Assembly: GCA_003151115.1 (NCBI GenBank)
Contig: PLWS01000002.1
Span: forward strand, 248,001 to 312,000
Origin: Vulcanimicrobiota bacterium
GTDB taxonomy: Bacteria > Vulcanimicrobiota > Vulcanimicrobiia > Vulcanimicrobiales > Vulcanimicrobiaceae
DNA: 64,000 nt
Direction of reading: 5' to 3'
The translations under genes and the position numbers were made by a program. Numbering within the stretch: position 1 is the first letter of the stretch; every line of letters begins with the position of its first letter. Positions 51,633 through 60,506 of this stretch are shown one piece after another. Under the pieces are notes generated by a model. That model was not told where the DNA came from. It searched no databases and saw nothing but the letters and a program-made list of their open reading frames with translations.

Positions 51633-54243
51633 TCCTCCAGCCGGCGAGCGCCGTCTTCGCAAGATCCAAGCGGTTGACGAGCGCGGCGAAACGCTGCGCC
51701 GCCGTTCCCGTGCCGCTCGCGCGCTCGGCGATGAAGAACGGCTCCCACGACTGGTAATAGAGAACTGCGTCCACGCGCACGCGCTGCGGGTCTACCGACG
51801 GCGGCAGCATCACGACGTAGCGAACGATCGCGTGTCCTTTTCCGTCTTGGTAGCGCGGGTCGCTCGTGGCGCGGCCGTGCGGGTAGGTTGCGCGCAGAAA
51901 ATACGCGGGCATCGTGGGCGTTGGTCCGGTCTTCGTCCAGCCTTGCGGCAGCAAACGATTATCCTTGACTTCGTCGTCGCGGCGGATGAACGAGGTCGTA
52001 AAGTGTCCACTGTGATCGCGCACCAGCTCTTCGAATATCTCGACTTGGCCGGGCTGCGTGATCGGATGCGCTTCGTCAAAGTGTTCCTGATACTGTTGGC
52101 GGCCGTCCGGTCCGGCGTTAAAAAACTCGCTCGGTAGAACGCGTCCGCCCGGCCCTAAGATGCGGCCCTTTGCATCGGGACGGCCCGAGACGAAAACCGG
52201 CGTGGTGCCGTCGCGCACTTCGAAATCGAGAAATGCCCGCCGGAATCCCACGCCGCTCGGGAAGCGGTGCCCGGTTAAATTGACGACCTCGACGTCGGCG
52301 ACCAGTTTCCGGCCGGTCACGTGCGTGCGGACGTAGACTTTTGCGGTCGCAGTGCGCGCCTGCTGCACGACGTGCGCGATCGCATCGTCGAGATCGGTCG
52401 AGGACCCGCTCATGTAATCGCTGAGCCGCACGCCCAACACGTCGGGATACTGTTTGAAGAGCGAGAGCAGAAAAGCGTTGAGGCCCAGCAACTCGTGACG
52501 GCGGAAGCCCGTCTTCCGAACGCGTACGTTGAGGTCGGCGTGCGGCGCCGCGCCGGTGGTTTCGGGATAGCTCGTATCCTCGATGAGCGCCATTTTCGTG
52601 GCGACATGGGTGAGCGCGATTCCACTCGCGTCGTCGCGAATGCCCGCGGGCATGTGGCAATCCTGACATGATTTTGCGCCGGGCAGCGCACCGTACTCGT
52701 TTTGGAAACGGCTGTTGAGCCATTCGACGTAGGTCGCTTGCTCGACGTTATGCTCTTTGGGAACGGCGGCGACGGGCGGAGCGTCGACGACGGGCAAGTT
52801 GATCGTGTGGCAGCTTCCGCATAAGCGCGACGACGTGACGTACGGCGAATAGTGCGGTTTGGCGCCTAGTGCTTCGTTCATGGCATGGGTGACGATCTCG
52901 TTGTCTTTGAACGGACCGTAGATTTTATCGGGCGCGCCAAGGTCGTAGGCGCCGTTGATCTTGTGATTCAAGAAATACGCGAGCGGAGTTTGTCCGGCCG
53001 GCGTCTTGGTCTCCACGATATGATGGCAGACCGCGCAGCTGATGCCGTCGCGCGCCAGCCCGCCGTAATGATAGTTCCAGTGCGACGGGTCGGCGTCGAA
53101 GACCATCTGCGGCGTGAACGTGAGCTTCGGATGATCGACCGCGAGCGCGCGTTTGGCCATCACGCCGTGGCACATCGAACAGATCGCGGTGATCTGTCCG
53201 CGCAGCGCATTGCGTGCGTGCGCATCTTTCATCGTGTTCAAATACGCTAGCTCGGATTCGAACTGCGCGTAAAAAACAGGGTCGCGCCCGGCGAGCGCCA
53301 TCGGAGACCAGCGCCATTCCCCGTATTCGGAGACGTTGAAGCCGCGCACCCACATCACCGGGCCGAACGGGAGTCCGCGAGCGGCGCTGTGGCATCCCAT
53401 GCATTGATCCGACGTTACAAACACATGCGCGCCGTGCGCCTTCGCGAGATATGTGTCGACGGATTCGGGCGGAAACGTTTGTACGGCAAGGGGCGCCGCC
53501 GTTTGCGCCGCCGCCGGCGCGACAACCGGCGCCGCCGGTTTTTTTACGCGCCACGAATTGTCGACGAAGTAGTGAAGCGGCGTGCCGGGGTAGCCCTCGA
53601 TATTTTCCAGCGAAACGAACGTCAGGGCTTTTTCAGCCGACGCGTGACAGCGCAGACAATAGATGCCGAAGCCCGCGCTCGGATATTGCGTCTGCGCTGC
53701 ATTTTGGGCGCCGAACATGCCTTGGTAAACTTCGGCCCAGAACCAGCCGTCGTGTGATGCCGACGCGCGCCGGATCATGATCGTCCAGTCGGTCGGCCGG
53801 AGCTGCGCGTTCGTCTCCCCCGCAAATGCTACGGCAGGCTTACCGCCCTCGTATTGCTCTTTGATGATCACTGCGCCGTCGGCCGGCGCGCCGCGCCGTC
53901 CGTTGCGCAGCCACGCCATCATTTCCGGCGAGTAATAGATGCGCACGGTGGGATGCACGCCGTACGAAACGCCGTGAATATACGGGCCGGTATCGCGCAA
54001 ACTCTTATCGACGCACCATCCTAAATCGCGGTATCGGTACGAGCTCAAGTAATCGAGCAGCGTGTGCTCGATCGCAACGGGCTCGCCCGAGGGAACGGTC
54101 GCAGGCAAACGCAGAGCCGAAGGCACCGGTAGCGCGCGCCCGCACGGGTTGCGATCGCTCGAACTGGTCAGCGCCTGCAGCGCCGGCCGTGCGCCAAAAA
54201 GCACGGCGGCGATAAGCCCCGCGGCTAAGATAAAGGACCGCAC
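51598..54243 (-). CDS. Hexaheme c-type cytochrome, 881 residues
   Basis: Signal peptide about 1-25 (RSFILAAGLIAAVLFGARPA). Six CxxCH haem sites are visible: CLRCH, CMGCH, CSMCH, CAVCH, CGSCH and CQDCH, at roughly residues 205, 290, 370, 400, 470 and 530. The C-terminal third has no CxxCH and forms a large beta-rich domain (VEVVNLTGHRFPSGVGFRRA). The N-terminal 200 residues resemble dihaem or cytochrome-c554 style proteins. Located in the periplasm or at the cell surface, it could accept electrons from HiPIP or quinol. The exact redox partner is unknown. Confidence 0.9.
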   Translation of the reverse strand: MRSFILAAGLIAAVLFGARPALQALTSSSDRNPCGRALPVPSALRLPATVPSGEPVAIEHTLLDYLSSYRYRDLGWCVDKSLRDTGPYIHGVSYGVHPTVRIYYSPEMMAWLRNGRRGAPADGAVIIKEQYEGGKPAVAFAGETNAQLRPTDWTIMIRRASASHDGWFWAEVYQGMFGAQNAAQTQYPSAGFGIYCLRCHASAEKALTFVSLENIEGYPGTPLHYFVDNSWRVKKPAAPVVAPAAAQTAAPLAVQTFPPESVDTYLAKAHGAHVFVTSDQCMGCHSAARGLPFGPVMWVRGFNVSEYGEWRWSPMALAGRDPVFYAQFESELAYLNTMKDAHARNALRGQITAICSMCHGVMAKRALAVDHPKLTFTPQMVFDADPSHWNYHYGGLARDGISCAVCHHIVETKTPAGQTPLAYFLNHKINGAYDLGAPDKIYGPFKDNEIVTHAMNEALGAKPHYSPYVTSSRLCGSCHTINLPVVDAPPVAAVPKEHNVEQATYVEWLNSRFQNEYGALPGAKSCQDCHMPAGIRDDASGIALTHVATKMALIEDTSYPETTGAAPHADLNVRVRKTGFRRHELLGLNAFLLSLFKQYPDVLGVRLSDYMSGSSTDLDDAIAHVVQQARTATAKVYVRTHVTGRKLVADVEVVNLTGHRFPSGVGFRRAFLDFEVRDGTTPVFVSGRPDAKGRILGPGGRVLPSEFFNAGPDGRQQYQEHFDEAHPITQPGQVEIFEELVRDHSGHFTTSFIRRDDEVKDNRLLPQGWTKTGPTPTMPAYFLRATYPHGRATSDPRYQDGKGHAIVRYVVMLPPSVDPQRVRVDAVLYYQSWEPFFIAERASGTGTAAQRFAALVNRLDLAKTALAGWRIKIAEGSARAR

Positions 54244-54302
54244 GAAGCGGCCCTTTATGGTAGTGAGTCTCTCTCCCTTTTACGGAAGAGCGCTTACTTT
54301 AT

Positions 54303-54620
54303 TTAACGGTAGCTGGGGCGTTGAGCGAAGCAGTCGCGGCAATACACGGGCTTGTCGCCACGCGGTTGGAACGGGACTTCCGCTACGCCGCCGCATTGGC
54401 TGCACGTTGCAGTGAACATTTCGCGCTGACGGCCGTAGCCTTCACCGCCGCCGCCGCCGCCGCCGCTTCCCGAACGGCCCGACTTGCGGGCTGCGCGGCA
54501 ATCGGTGCAACGACTGGGTTTGTTGGTGAAGCCTTTGCTGGCGAAGAATTCTTGCTCGCCGGTCGTGAACGTGAACTGACGTCCACAATCCACACAGGTC
54601 AGCGTTTCATCGGTATACAT
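54303..54620 (-). CDS. Small zinc-ribbon protein (CxxC-x17-CxxC type)
   Basis: 105 residues. Two zinc-ribbon-like units (CVDCGRQFTF ... CTDCRAARK and CSQCGGVAEV ... CRDCFAQRP) flank a Gly-rich linker. Such small proteins are found across many bacteria with unknown role, possibly RNA-binding. It starts 60 bp after the hexaheme gene start region on the same strand, so it may be read from its own promoter upstream at about 54.65 kb. Confidence 0.8.
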   Translation of the reverse strand: MYTDETLTCVDCGRQFTFTTGEQEFFASKGFTNKPSRCTDCRAARKSGRSGSGGGGGGGEGYGRQREMFTATCSQCGGVAEVPFQPRGDKPVYCRDCFAQRPSYR

Positions 54621-54736
54621 ATTTCTTAACGAGTCTCCTAGTTTTTAGTTTGTGAGTTTCTCTGGATCCGACTCGCTAGTACTTGGAACGTAGACCATGC
54701 GGACTTCGAAGCCTGATAACCCTCCTGCAACGCTTC

Positions 54737-54753
54737 GCCATCGGCGAAGGTTT
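54737..54753. other. Small hairpin upstream of the IF-1-like gene
   Basis: CTTCGCC-ATC-GGCGAAG is a 7-bp stem with a 3-nt loop, followed by GTTTCACTAGG. It lies in the 226-bp gap between the zinc-ribbon gene and the IF-1-like gene; no other element is visible there. Confidence 0.35.
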
Positions 54754-54846
54754 CACTAGGAGGCCGGATCGGCCAGGGTGACCCCCCGGGCGGCTCGAAC
54801 CTCCCCCGGTCGTCCCGTACTCATTTATACAAAGGACAATAGCCGT

Positions 54847-55131
54847 TTGAGACCCCGTTCCAAGCAACCGCTCGAGCGCCGCAAGCCCAGCGCCACCAAA
54901 GAGGCGCCCCTCGAGGTTTTCGGCACGATCGTGCAGGTTTTCCCCAGCGCCAGCTTCTCGGTGGAGCTGGAGAATTCGCACACGGTCCTGGCCCACGTGG
55001 CCGGCCGCCTGCGGCGCCACCGCATCAGAATTCTGCCGGGAGACCGGGTCGAACTCGAGATTTCGCCCTACGACCTGACCAAGGGACGGATCGTCTACCG
55101 TTACCGGGCCGGAGAGCCGCGCCGGATCTAA
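54847..55131 (+). CDS. infA: IF-1-like translation initiation factor with N-terminal extension
   Basis: About 94 residues from TTG 54847, with AAAGGA 10 bp upstream. The S1/OB fold covers about 22-90: [60 protein letters not shown] and KGRIVYRY match IF-1 closely. The first 20 residues ([19 protein letters not shown]) are a basic extension absent from typical 72-residue IF-1. IF-1 occupies the ribosomal A site during initiation. infA is normally in the spc region near rpmJ, so this may be the sole copy or a second paralog. Confidence 0.85.
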   Translation: MRPRSKQPLERRKPSATKEAPLEVFGTIVQVFPSASFSVELENSHTVLAHVAGRLRRHRIRILPGDRVELEISPYDLTKGRIVYRYRAGEPRRI

Positions 55132-55217
55132 CCCCCAAAAGGCAGTGGCGCTCAGCGTCACTTCGCTAGGCCCCCAGCAACGTCTGAGGGCGCTACCCAC
55201 CTAGCAAAGGAAACTTG

Positions 55218-55475
55218 ATGCCTCCGAAAACCAAAATGAAGACCAAGCGCGTGGTCAAAGACCGCCGCGTCAAAAAGAAACCGTGCAGCTTCTGCACCGA
55301 GCGCACGATCGACATCAATTATAAAGACGTGATGCGTTTGAGGAAGTACGTCTCCGAACGCGGGAAGATTTTGCCGCGCCGCATCTCCGGAAACTGCGCG
55401 AAACATCAGCGGCTGTTGACCGTCGCGGTGAAGCGCGCGCGTATTATCGCCTTTTTACCGTTCGTTACCGAGTAA
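55218..55475 (+). CDS. rpsR: 30S ribosomal protein bS18
   Basis: 85 residues from ATG 55218, with AAGGA upstream. The basic N terminus is followed by [20 protein letters not shown], with the CxxC of zinc-type S18, then [20 protein letters not shown], with the third and fourth metal ligands (Cys, His), and the family-typical end. It partners bS6 on the small subunit. Most S18 in bacteria lie directly after ssb; here IF-1 is upstream and ssb is 38 kb away. Confidence 0.95.
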   Translation: MPPKTKMKTKRVVKDRRVKKKPCSFCTERTIDINYKDVMRLRKYVSERGKILPRRISGNCAKHQRLLTVAVKRARIIAFLPFVTE

Positions 55476-55479
55476 GTCC

Positions 55480-55932
55480 GTGCGCCTAATCTTGCTGAGC
55501 GACGTCAAGCCGCTCGGCAAAAAAGGCCAGGTCGTCGACGTTGCCGAGGGCTACGCGCGCAATTTTTTGCTGCCCCGCAAACTGGCGACCGAAGCCAGCA
55601 AAGGCGCCCTGACCGTCCTCGACGAGCAGAAGAAAGCGAGCGACAAGCGCGAGGCCGAGTCCCTGGCCGAAACCCGCGAACTCGCGGCGCTGTTGGAAAG
55701 CAAGCCGGTCGTCGTGCGCGCCAAAGCCGGCGCGAGCGGCAGGCTCTTCGGCGCGGTCACGACCGCCGACGTCGCGCGAGCCTGTACGCAGACGTTTTCG
55801 GTACCGGTCGACAAACACAAAATTGAGATGAAGACGGCCATCAAAACTGTGGGCACCTATCCGATCGAGATTCGACTCGGAAGGAGCGTCGTTGCGAAAG
55901 CGACCGTGGACGTCGTCGCGGAGCCGGCGTGA
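55480..55932 (+). CDS. rplI: 50S ribosomal protein bL9
   Basis: 150 residues from GTG 55480, 4 bp after the rpsR stop. N-terminal domain: VRLILLSDVKPLGKKGQVVD, VAEGYARNFLLPRKLATEAS. A long helix follows (about 40-75), then the C-terminal domain GRLFGAVTTADVARA ... VGTYPIEIRLG. It binds 23S rRNA domain V and affects frame maintenance. Its stop overlaps the lonC start by 4 bp (GTGA). Confidence 0.96.
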   Translation: MRLILLSDVKPLGKKGQVVDVAEGYARNFLLPRKLATEASKGALTVLDEQKKASDKREAESLAETRELAALLESKPVVVRAKAGASGRLFGAVTTADVARACTQTFSVPVDKHKIEMKTAIKTVGTYPIEIRLGRSVVAKATVDVVAEPA

Positions 55933-57905
55933 GCGACAATCCCTACGCGGTCAGGTTCCGGCGTAAGTTCGGCAGCGAAGATGAGATGGGCCGTTACGTT
56001 TCGGCGCTCTACGACGTGCTCGCCAATACGATCGGTTCGGACAAACTGGTTCTGCGGGCCGGCAAGATGAACGCGCTCAAAATGATGCGCTCGGGCGCGC
56101 TCCCCGACCGCCTGTGCGCGCTGCAGCGCCTGGTCTTCGAAGACCCGACGATCGACCGCGTCACCGGCCGGGCCAGCTTCCGGCGCGTCCTGGGCGAGAT
56201 CGAGGAGCAGCTGGCCGATCTGATCGCGCAAAAGAACGTTGAAGACTCGATCGAGCGCAAGATCAACACCAAGATGATCGAGCGCCACCAGGACTACCTC
56301 AAAGATCTGAAGCTCGAGGCGCTGCGGGAAGACTCCGGACCCGAAACGCCGGCGACGCAAAAGAAGCTCGAAGAACTGCAGCAGCTGAACGAACGCGGCC
56401 TGGCGGCTTCCGCGCTGCAATTGCTGCGCCCGCAGTCGTTCAAGGAGGTCGTCGGGCAAGAGGCCGCCATCCGTTCGCTGCTGGCCAAGATTTCGTCGCC
56501 CTATCCGCAGCACGTGATTCTGTACGGTCCGCCCGGCGTTGGAAAGACCACTGTCGCGCGGCTGGCGCTCGAAGTCGCCAAGGCGCGTGCATACACGCCG
56601 TTTGCGAAGGCCGCTCCGTTTATCGAAGCCAGCGGCACGACGCTGCGCTGGGATCCGCGCGAAACGACCAATCCGCTGCTGGGAAGCGTGCACGATCCGA
56701 TCTATCAAGGCACGCGCCGTGAATTCGCCGACAGCGGCATTCCCGAGCCCAAACTGGGGATGGTGACGCGCGCGCACGGCGGCGTGCTCTTCATCGACGA
56801 GATCGGCGAGATGGACGCGCTGCTGCAAACCAAACTGCTCAAAGTGCTCGAGGACAAGCGCGTCACGTTCGAATCTTCCTATTATGATGAGAGTGCGGCG
56901 AACGTGCCGGAATACATCAAGCGGCTCTTCCGGGAAGGCGCGCCGGCCGATTTCATTCTGATCGGCGCGACGACGCGCGAGCCCGAAGATATCGATCCCG
57001 CAATTCGCTCGCGCGCGGCTGCGGTGTACTTCGAACCGCTTACGCAGTCGCAGATCGTCTCGATCGTCGGCGCCGCCATCAAGCGGCTGGGCGCCAAGGC
57101 CGAACGGCGCGTGCCGCAGCTGATCGCTTCGTACACGATCGAAGGCCGCCAAGCGGTGCAGATCGTGGCCGACGCCTTCGGGGAGGCGCTCTACCGCGCC
57201 AAAGCCCCTTCCAAGACCGCCAAAACCGGGCGGGCTGAGAACGTCGTGATTACCGAGGAACACGTGCGCGACGTCGTCCAGGCAGGCCGCCTGGTCCCGC
57301 ACACGCCCGTGCGCGGAAGACCGGCCCGCGAGATCGGAAAAACCTTCGGCCTGGGCGTGCTGCACTATTTGGGCAGCATCATCGAGATCGAAGCGGTCGC
57401 ATTTAGCGCCGGCGCTCCCGGAAAGGGTTCGGTCCGCTTCAACGACGCGGCCGGCAAGATGGCCAAAGACAGCGTCTTTAACGCCGCCGCCGTTTTACGC
57501 GCCGTCACGGCCCTCGATACGGCCAATTACGACCTGCACATTAATGTGATCGGCGGCGGAAACATTGACGGACCGTCGGCGGGCCTGGCAATCTTTCTCG
57601 CCCTTTACTCGGCGTTAAGCAAGACGCCGGTTCCGCAAGACGTCGCGATGACGGGCGAACTCTCGATTCAAGGCAAAGTTCGACCGGTCGGCGGTATCGT
57701 CGAGAAACTCTACGCGGCGCGGCAGGCCGGCATGCGCGCGATCCTCGTGCCCAAGGAAAACGTGCGCGAAATCGATCGGACGCTGGCGGGAATCGAAGTG
57801 ATTCCGGTCGCCTCCATCGAGCAGGCTTTTAAAGCTTTGGCTCTCCACAAGAAATCCACAAGGCGAGCGCTTCCGGTGCGGCGGAGTATGTCCGCTCGCT
57901 CATGA
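55929..57905 (+). CDS. lonC: LonC-type ATP-dependent protease
   Basis: 658 residues. A unique N-terminal coiled region (1-165) replaces the classical Lon N domain. Walker A is YGPPGVGKT (about 199-207), Walker B GGVLFIDEIGEMD (about 283-295). The C-terminal protease domain holds the Ser-Lys dyad in GGGNIDGPSAGLAIF (Ser about 553) and SIQGKVRPVGGIVEKL (Lys about 600). This layout matches the short Lon-like LonC family (TIGR02903). It degrades specific or unfolded proteins in the cytoplasm. It is translationally coupled to rplI upstream and dnaB downstream (ATGA overlap). Confidence 0.9.
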   Translation: MSDNPYAVRFRRKFGSEDEMGRYVSALYDVLANTIGSDKLVLRAGKMNALKMMRSGALPDRLCALQRLVFEDPTIDRVTGRASFRRVLGEIEEQLADLIAQKNVEDSIERKINTKMIERHQDYLKDLKLEALREDSGPETPATQKKLEELQQLNERGLAASALQLLRPQSFKEVVGQEAAIRSLLAKISSPYPQHVILYGPPGVGKTTVARLALEVAKARAYTPFAKAAPFIEASGTTLRWDPRETTNPLLGSVHDPIYQGTRREFADSGIPEPKLGMVTRAHGGVLFIDEIGEMDALLQTKLLKVLEDKRVTFESSYYDESAANVPEYIKRLFREGAPADFILIGATTREPEDIDPAIRSRAAAVYFEPLTQSQIVSIVGAAIKRLGAKAERRVPQLIASYTIEGRQAVQIVADAFGEALYRAKAPSKTAKTGRAENVVITEEHVRDVVQAGRLVPHTPVRGRPAREIGKTFGLGVLHYLGSIIEIEAVAFSAGAPGKGSVRFNDAAGKMAKDSVFNAAAVLRAVTALDTANYDLHINVIGGGNIDGPSAGLAIFLALYSALSKTPVPQDVAMTGELSIQGKVRPVGGIVEKLYAARQAGMRAILVPKENVREIDRTLAGIEVIPVASIEQAFKALALHKKSTRRALPVRRSMSARS

Positions 57906-59266
57906 CCGTAACGAATCTGCCCGTCATCGATCGCATTCCTCCGCAAAATCTCGAGGCGGAGATGGCGCTGCTGGGTTCGATTCTGGTCGACCGCGAAATC
58001 ATGGGCGCAGCCGGCGAGATCGTGCGCGCCGAGGATTTCTACGCGCACGTGCACGCGACGATCTACTCCGTGCTCGTGCATTTGTACGATCGTGCCGAAC
58101 CGCTCGACAAGATCACGATCGCCGAAGAGCTGAAGCGCCGCGACCAACTCGAGAAAGTCGGCGGCATCTCGTACCTTTCGTCGCTTATGGATACAGTGCA
58201 AACTGCCGCGTCGGCGACGTACTACGCAAAGATCGTTCGCGAAAAAGCGGTGCTGCGCGGACTCATCCATGCGGGCACACAGATCACGCAATACGGCTAC
58301 GAAAACGAAGAAGATGTCGAAGGCGCGCTGGACCGCAGCGAGCAGATGGTCTTCGAAATCGGCCGGCGGCAGCTCCACCGCGACTTCGTGCCGGTGGGTC
58401 AACTCCTTAAACCGGCCTTTGAGAACATCGACAAGCTCTTTCACAGCCGCGGCGGCCTCACCGGGCTGACCTCGGGCTTCCGGGACGTCGACGACATGAC
58501 CACCGGCTTCCAGCCCGGGAATTTCATCATACTCGCAGCGCGGCCGGGCATGGGCAAGACCTCGTTCGCGCTGAACATGGCCGTGGCGGCGGCGCGCGTG
58601 GAGACCGAGCCGGTCGCGTTTTTCTCGCTGGAAATGTCCAACGACGAAATCGTACAGCGCTTGATCTGCGCGGAAGCCCACATCAGCATGCACGACATGC
58701 GCCGCGGCAACATCAAGCCGCATCACTGGGAAAAGATCTCCGACGCGATGGGCGTGCTCAACGAGCTGCCGATTTACCTCGATGATTCCGGCGCGATCTC
58801 GATCGCCGAGATTCGCAGCCGCTGCCGCCGCCTGCAATCGGGCGCCGGTCTTTCGGCCGTTTTCATCGACTACTTGCAGTTGGTCAGGCCAAACGTCTTG
58901 AGCCGCAACTCCAACCGCAACGAAGAGCTCTCCGACATCTGCCGCACGCTAAAAACGACGGCGAAAGATCTCGGCGTACCGGTCATCGCGCTCGCGCAAC
59001 TCAACCGCGGCGTGGAAACGCGCTCCGAAAAACGCCCGATGCTTGCGGACCTTAGGGACAGCGGATCCCTCGAGCAAGAATCCGACGTCGTTGCGTTCTT
59101 GTATCGCGAAGGCTATTACAAAGAAGAAGCGGCCGAGCCGGATCTTACCGAGTTCATCATCGCCAAGCACCGCAACGGTCCAACCGGCACGGTGAGGTTG
59201 CGTTTCCAAAAAGAATACACGCTCTTCTTACCGTACGGGGACGAGTCGCACTTTCCAGCCGCTTAA
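57902..59266 (+). CDS. dnaB: Replicative DNA helicase DnaB
   Basis: 454 residues. N-terminal DnaG-interaction domain about 10-110 (PPQNLEAEMALLGSILVDRE). RecA-like motor with Walker A LAARPGMGKTS (about 211-221), Walker B AVFIDYLQLVRP and later VIALAQLNRGVETRSEKRPM and DLRDSGSLEQESD. Length is normal. It unwinds DNA at the fork. It shares an ATGA overlap with lonC, as part of an rpsR-rplI-lonC-dnaB unit. Confidence 0.97.
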   Translation: MTVTNLPVIDRIPPQNLEAEMALLGSILVDREIMGAAGEIVRAEDFYAHVHATIYSVLVHLYDRAEPLDKITIAEELKRRDQLEKVGGISYLSSLMDTVQTAASATYYAKIVREKAVLRGLIHAGTQITQYGYENEEDVEGALDRSEQMVFEIGRRQLHRDFVPVGQLLKPAFENIDKLFHSRGGLTGLTSGFRDVDDMTTGFQPGNFIILAARPGMGKTSFALNMAVAAARVETEPVAFFSLEMSNDEIVQRLICAEAHISMHDMRRGNIKPHHWEKISDAMGVLNELPIYLDDSGAISIAEIRSRCRRLQSGAGLSAVFIDYLQLVRPNVLSRNSNRNEELSDICRTLKTTAKDLGVPVIALAQLNRGVETRSEKRPMLADLRDSGSLEQESDVVAFLYREGYYKEEAAEPDLTEFIIAKHRNGPTGTVRLRFQKEYTLFLPYGDESHFPAA

Positions 59267-59303
59267 CGGCTAGCGCGAGCTGTTATCGCGGCGCGCGTTT
59301 TTT

Positions 59304-59428
59304 GTGTCATCCTGAGCTTGTCGAAGGACCCCGAGCAGCGCGCGCAGCGCGCCTGTCGAGGGGCCAAACCATCCAGCTCAATTCGCCCGCCTCGTCTTGC
59401 GCGCTGCGCGCGCCGCTCACCATGACAC
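59304..59428. repeat. Long imperfect palindrome of the REP/BIME kind
   Basis: GTGTCAT (59304-59310) pairs with ATGACAC (59422-59428), enclosing GC-rich inverted segments (GCGCGCAGCGCGC, CTTGCGCGCTGCGC). The first 25 bp (CATCCTGAGCTTGTCGAAGGA) are a sequence I recall as a common intergenic repeat in many bacterial genomes. It separates the dnaB and korB gene ends, which are convergent. Confidence 0.55.
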
Positions 59429-59468
59429 CATGTAGGTCGTATCACGCGCGGGTCGCAGCGCTGCCGAT

Positions 59469-60506
59469 TTAGCTGAAAGACTCCATGAGCGCCGTCCAAT
59501 CTTCGCGCGAGATGCGAAGGTCGTCTTCGTTCATCTGTGCCAGCGGCTTCTTCGGAAGTTTTTCGCGCTCGCAGAGATCGCGCGCTTGCGTGTCGATGTA
59601 CAGCAAGCCGGTTACGAGTTCGCCGCGTTCGCGCGCCTGATTGAGGACCGTCAGCGCGCCGATGCGATCGGCCGGATCGTACTCGACCTCGAGTTTGCGC
59701 AGCAAGATGCGCGATCCGTCGTCGAACTGGACTTCTTTCACGGTTCCGGGCTCGTAATCGACTTCGATCTCGCGTCCGCCTACGATGTAGTCGGGCGTGT
59801 GTAGAATCGCGTGATGCTCTTTCACGTAAGCGTAGCTCTTGGTCGAACCTTCGTGATCGTTGAAGGTGACGCAGGGGCTGATGATGTCGAGCACCGCGGT
59901 GCCGCGATGCGAGAATGCCGCTTGGAGAAGCGGAATCAGTTGTTTGCCGTCACCGGAGAACGAGCGCGCGACGAACGTCGCACCCAATTCGATGGCTAGC
60001 CCGCACACATCGATGGTTTCGAATTCGTTGACTTGGCCTTTTTTCAGAACCGAACCGCGGTCGGCGGTCGCGGAGAATTGGCCCTTGGTCAATCCGTAAC
60101 AGCCGTTGTCTTCGATGAGATACGTGCAGTCGACGTTGCGGCGGATCATGTGGCAGTACTGGCCCAAGCCGATGCTGGCCGTATCGCCGTCGCCGCTGAT
60201 TCCCAACACCATCAACTCGCGATTGGCGATCTTTGCGCCCGTAGCGAGTGAGGGCATCCGTCCGTGCACCCCGTTGAAGCCGTGCGCGCGTTCGACGAAG
60301 TAGGCCGGCGTTTTCGACGAGCAGCCGATGCCGCTCATTTTGGCGAGTTTATGCGGCTGGACGCCGTATTCGTATAGCGCCTTGATCAGGTGATTGGTGA
60401 TCGAGTTGTGGCCGCAGCCCGCGCAGAGTGTGCTGGGCAAACCCTTGTAGACATCGCGTGAAAGGCCGGCCGAGTTGACGTTGGCCGGAGGTGCGCCGCT
60501 GGTCAT
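59469..60506 (-). CDS. korB: 2-oxoacid:ferredoxin oxidoreductase, beta subunit
   Basis: 345 residues. TLCAGCGHNSITNHLIKALY near residue 25 starts the thiamine-diphosphate domain. The TPP/Mg signature GISGDGDTASIGLGQYCHMI lies near 115, then IEDNGCYGLTKGQFSATADR. It decarboxylates 2-oxoglutarate (or another 2-oxoacid) with ferredoxin reduction, with the alpha subunit encoded upstream. Its ATG overlaps the korA stop by 4 bp. The C-terminal part follows the KorB model. Confidence 0.92.
   Translation of the reverse strand: MTSGAPPANVNSAGLSRDVYKGLPSTLCAGCGHNSITNHLIKALYEYGVQPHKLAKMSGIGCSSKTPAYFVERAHGFNGVHGRMPSLATGAKIANRELMVLGISGDGDTASIGLGQYCHMIRRNVDCTYLIEDNGCYGLTKGQFSATADRGSVLKKGQVNEFETIDVCGLAIELGATFVARSFSGDGKQLIPLLQAAFSHRGTAVLDIISPCVTFNDHEGSTKSYAYVKEHHAILHTPDYIVGGREIEVDYEPGTVKEVQFDDGSRILLRKLEVEYDPADRIGALTVLNQARERGELVTGLLYIDTQARDLCEREKLPKKPLAQMNEDDLRISREDWTALMESFS

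Noticed and set aside
54770-54830. Possible tRNA (GGTTCGAGCC-like string on the minus strand)
   Set aside because: The T-arm bases do not pair, and no acceptor or anticodon arms can be drawn.
54778-54846. Upstream GTG start for the IF-1-like gene
   Set aside because: The extra 23 residues are unlike IF-1 and the TTG at 54847 has an AAAGGA at good spacing, so the shorter form is preferred.
55857-57365. 502-codon minus-strand ORF opposite lonC
   Set aside because: Antisense shadow of lonC; composition is biased and no homology is recognisable.
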